Source: CAIKBL01 sp964555355 (GTDB taxonomy: Bacteria; Pseudomonadota; Gammaproteobacteria; Ga0077536). From it: 64,000 bases of DNA. Under the pieces are notes generated by a model. That model had not been told where the DNA came from. It ran no database searches and saw only the letters and a program-made list of their open reading frames with translations. Below, in pieces: positions 62,352 to 64,000 of the stretch. Numbering within the stretch: the stretch's first letter is position 1; each line of letters opens with the position of its first letter. Both the position numbers and the translations under genes were made by a program. The DNA lies in contig CAZKRY010000001.1 in assembly GCA_964555355.1 (NCBI GenBank), positions 310,001-374,000 of the forward strand, written 5' to 3'.

Positions 62352-64000
62352 ATGAACGCGACGGTTGGCGTTGAGACGGGAATCGTGGTCAAGACAGACG
62401 ATACGCCGTTCGATCCCGAGGCTTGGGTAAGCGCCTTTTCGGCACGCCATGGTCGTCGTCCGCGCGTGCTGCATATCGGCAACATCGCCGCAAACGCCTA
62501 CAACAACGCGAAAATGATGAACACGCTCGGCTTCGAGTGCGAAGTGTTGTGCGCAGACTACTATCACATGATGGGTTGTCCCGAGTGGGAGGACGCGGAC
62601 TTTGAGGGCGATATCGGTGATCACTTCGCGCCCACTTGGTTTAAAGTCAATCTCCGCGGTTACGAGCGGCCTCGATGGTTCGCTCAAGGGCCGCTTGAAT
62701 TGTGCCTACGTTATTTGGGCGCCCGCGCAGCGGGGCGCCAACGTGAAGCGGATTATCTCTGGCGCGCGCTCGGAGTTTTTAATCGTACGCGCGCGCCGGG
62801 GCCGCTCGAATCCTTGCAGAGCACGCTTTATCAGAGTCGTCAATTAGCACGCCGTATAGCCGCTGTCCTAGATTCTCCGGTGCGCCGTGCACGGGTCATC
62901 GCGCGGCTAGAAGAAATCGGGACGCGTTGGCGCCATCAGTGGCGAAGACGCCACGCGCTGGCAGCATCGATGGGCGCCGTGCGCAATCTGAGTCGCGCCA
63001 TCGCCGGAAACGCTTTGCTGCTCATCGCAGCAGTGCTTCGCGCCTGTTTTACCTACTTGCCTGGAGGGCGGAACGCGCGAGAAGTATCGACTGCCGGCGA
63101 GAATGCGAGTGCGCAGCTTGCGGCGATGCTTTGCGATGACTTCAAACGACGTTTTCCTTCTCGAACCGATACCCTTGTTGTCACTGATGTGGCCGCGTAC
63201 GCCTCGAATATGCCTTCATGGCAGGAAGTCTTTGCCTCGTATGACTTAGTCCAAGGATATGCGACCGATCCGATTTTTCCGATGTTGACCGGTCATCCCT
63301 ACTGCGCTTTCGAACATGGAACTTTGCGCGAATTACCGTTTCGCAACGACGCGCTTGGCAGAATGACCGCGTTAGCCTATGCGCGCGCACAGCAAGTATT
63401 TGTCACTAACTCCGATTGCATCGATAACGCCCACCTTCTCGCCGGTTCGCGCGCGATACCTTTACCACACCCGTTCGACGAAGATCGCGCTGTTCGCGTG
63501 ATTGGAGCGGACGCGCTTCGCACAAGCCTAAAGGCCGAACTTAATGTCGACATCCTCGCTTTTTTCCCGACTCGTCACGATTGGGTAGTGGGCACGGGTT
63601 TCGCCGACAAAGCGAACGATCGTTTTTTCCAAGCCCTGGCGCGACTTCATCGCGACGGCTTCCGTGTTGGGGTTGTTTGCTGCGAATGGGGACGCAACGT
63701 CGTCGAAAGCAAGGCGTTGATTCGCGACCTAGGGCTTGAGAATTGCGTGAAGTGGGTTGCGCCGATGGGCGTCGTGCGTTACGAGCGCCACGTGCTCGCG
63801 TGTGATTTTGTCGTTGATCAATTCTTGCTCGGCGCGTTCGGCGGCGTCACTTTTCGTGCGCTGGCCGCCGGTCGACCGGTGCTGACCTGGCTACGTTCGG
63901 ACGAAGTCGCACGAAGCTTTGGCACGTGTCCGCCAATAATCAACTGTCAGTCGACAGAGGATATCGTTCAAGCATTGGGCCGAGCATTAAGTGTCGCCGG
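62352..64000 (+). CDS. GT-B glycosyltransferase-like protein C, 3' end outside the window
   Basis: The frame is open for 549 codons to the window end without a stop, so the gene is incomplete here. HIGNIAANAY at 41-50 and DYYHMMGCPEWE at 69-80 mirror protein B, and the RGYERPRWFAQGPLELC segment follows as in B. A basic/hydrophobic linker (about 190-245, with AGNALLLIAAVLRACF) precedes a GT-B-like C-terminal part (FFPTRHDWVVG, WVAPMGVVRYERHV). It is a clear paralogue of 59142-60812. Confidence 0.8.
   Translation, partial: MNATVGVETGIVVKTDDTPFDPEAWVSAFSARHGRRPRVLHIGNIAANAYNNAKMMNTLGFECEVLCADYYHMMGCPEWEDADFEGDIGDHFAPTWFKVNLRGYERPRWFAQGPLELCLRYLGARAAGRQREADYLWRALGVFNRTRAPGPLESLQSTLYQSRQLARRIAAVLDSPVRRARVIARLEEIGTRWRHQWRRRHALAASMGAVRNLSRAIAGNALLLIAAVLRACFTYLPGGRNAREVSTAGENASAQLAAMLCDDFKRRFPSRTDTLVVTDVAAYASNMPSWQEVFASYDLVQGYATDPIFPMLTGHPYCAFEHGTLRELPFRNDALGRMTALAYARAQQVFVTNSDCIDNAHLLAGSRAIPLPHPFDEDRAVRVIGADALRTSLKAELNVDILAFFPTRHDWVVGTGFADKANDRFFQALARLHRDGFRVGVVCCEWGRNVVESKALIRDLGLENCVKWVAPMGVVRYERHVLACDFVVDQFLLGAFGGVTFRALAAGRPVLTWLRSDEVARSFGTCPPIINCQSTEDIVQALGRALSVA

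Overview
The window looks like chromosome from a facultatively denitrifying, G+C-rich (roughly 55-60%) proteobacterium. Cytochrome cd1 nitrite reductase, FNR/DNR-type control, a DUF3301 protein, a CPXCG protein, YajQ, SrkA, an NfeD/QmcA pair, a SirB1-like protein and a Wzm/Wzt polysaccharide exporter together suggest a gamma- or betaproteobacterium, gamma slightly favoured. No rRNA, tRNA, complete insertion sequence, phage or CRISPR array was seen.

Layout. Positions 1-8350 are a respiratory/denitrification block: the 3' end of an MvhD-type iron-sulfur protein gene, a small exported protein, a bacteriohemerythrin, a three-domain NirS (c-c-d1), a TonB-dependent receptor translationally coupled to nirS, a DNR-like Crp/Fnr regulator, an outer-membrane porin and a small membrane protein. 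FNR-type boxes lie in front of nirS and between the regulator and the porin. Positions 8400-26500 hold housekeeping and accessory genes: RraA-like protein, methyltransferase, quinone oxidoreductase, CBS protein, SrkA kinase, SDR, NfeD/QmcA, VIT-type transporter, methyltransferase plus sugar-kinase-like gene, PreP-type protease, YajQ, CPXCG and DUF3301. Interspersed are a branched 113-bp inverted repeat, a 236-bp tandem duplication that copied the 5' end of srkA, and a dispersed CTCTCCC/GGGAGAG repeat family.

Positions 26500-39700 carry a striking divergent pair of proteins that combine two cyclic-nucleotide-binding-like domains, a rhodanese domain and a long coiled coil built on a 43-residue repeat, with a YdcH-like gene between them. 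PilZ, Sel1, MoxR ATPase plus CoxE-like VWA protein, TIGR03790-like and SirB1-like genes follow.

Positions 39700-64000 are one long, mostly overlapping, same-strand surface-polysaccharide operon. It opens with a winged-helix regulator preceded by two identical-geometry palindromes (TGTTCA-N5-TGAACA), probably its own operators. Next come WbpB/WbpD/WbpE-type genes for a diacetamido-uronic acid, an epimerase, an AsnB-type amidotransferase and an ABC exporter (Wzm/Wzt). After these is a run of unusual tailoring genes: a radical SAM protein, two methyltransferases, two FemAB/GNAT-like proteins, two DegT aminotransferases, a sulfotransferase, two deacetylase-like proteins and three related glycosyltransferases sharing an N-terminal motif. 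The last runs off the window end. The most plausible product is a heavily decorated, ABC-exported O-antigen or capsule.
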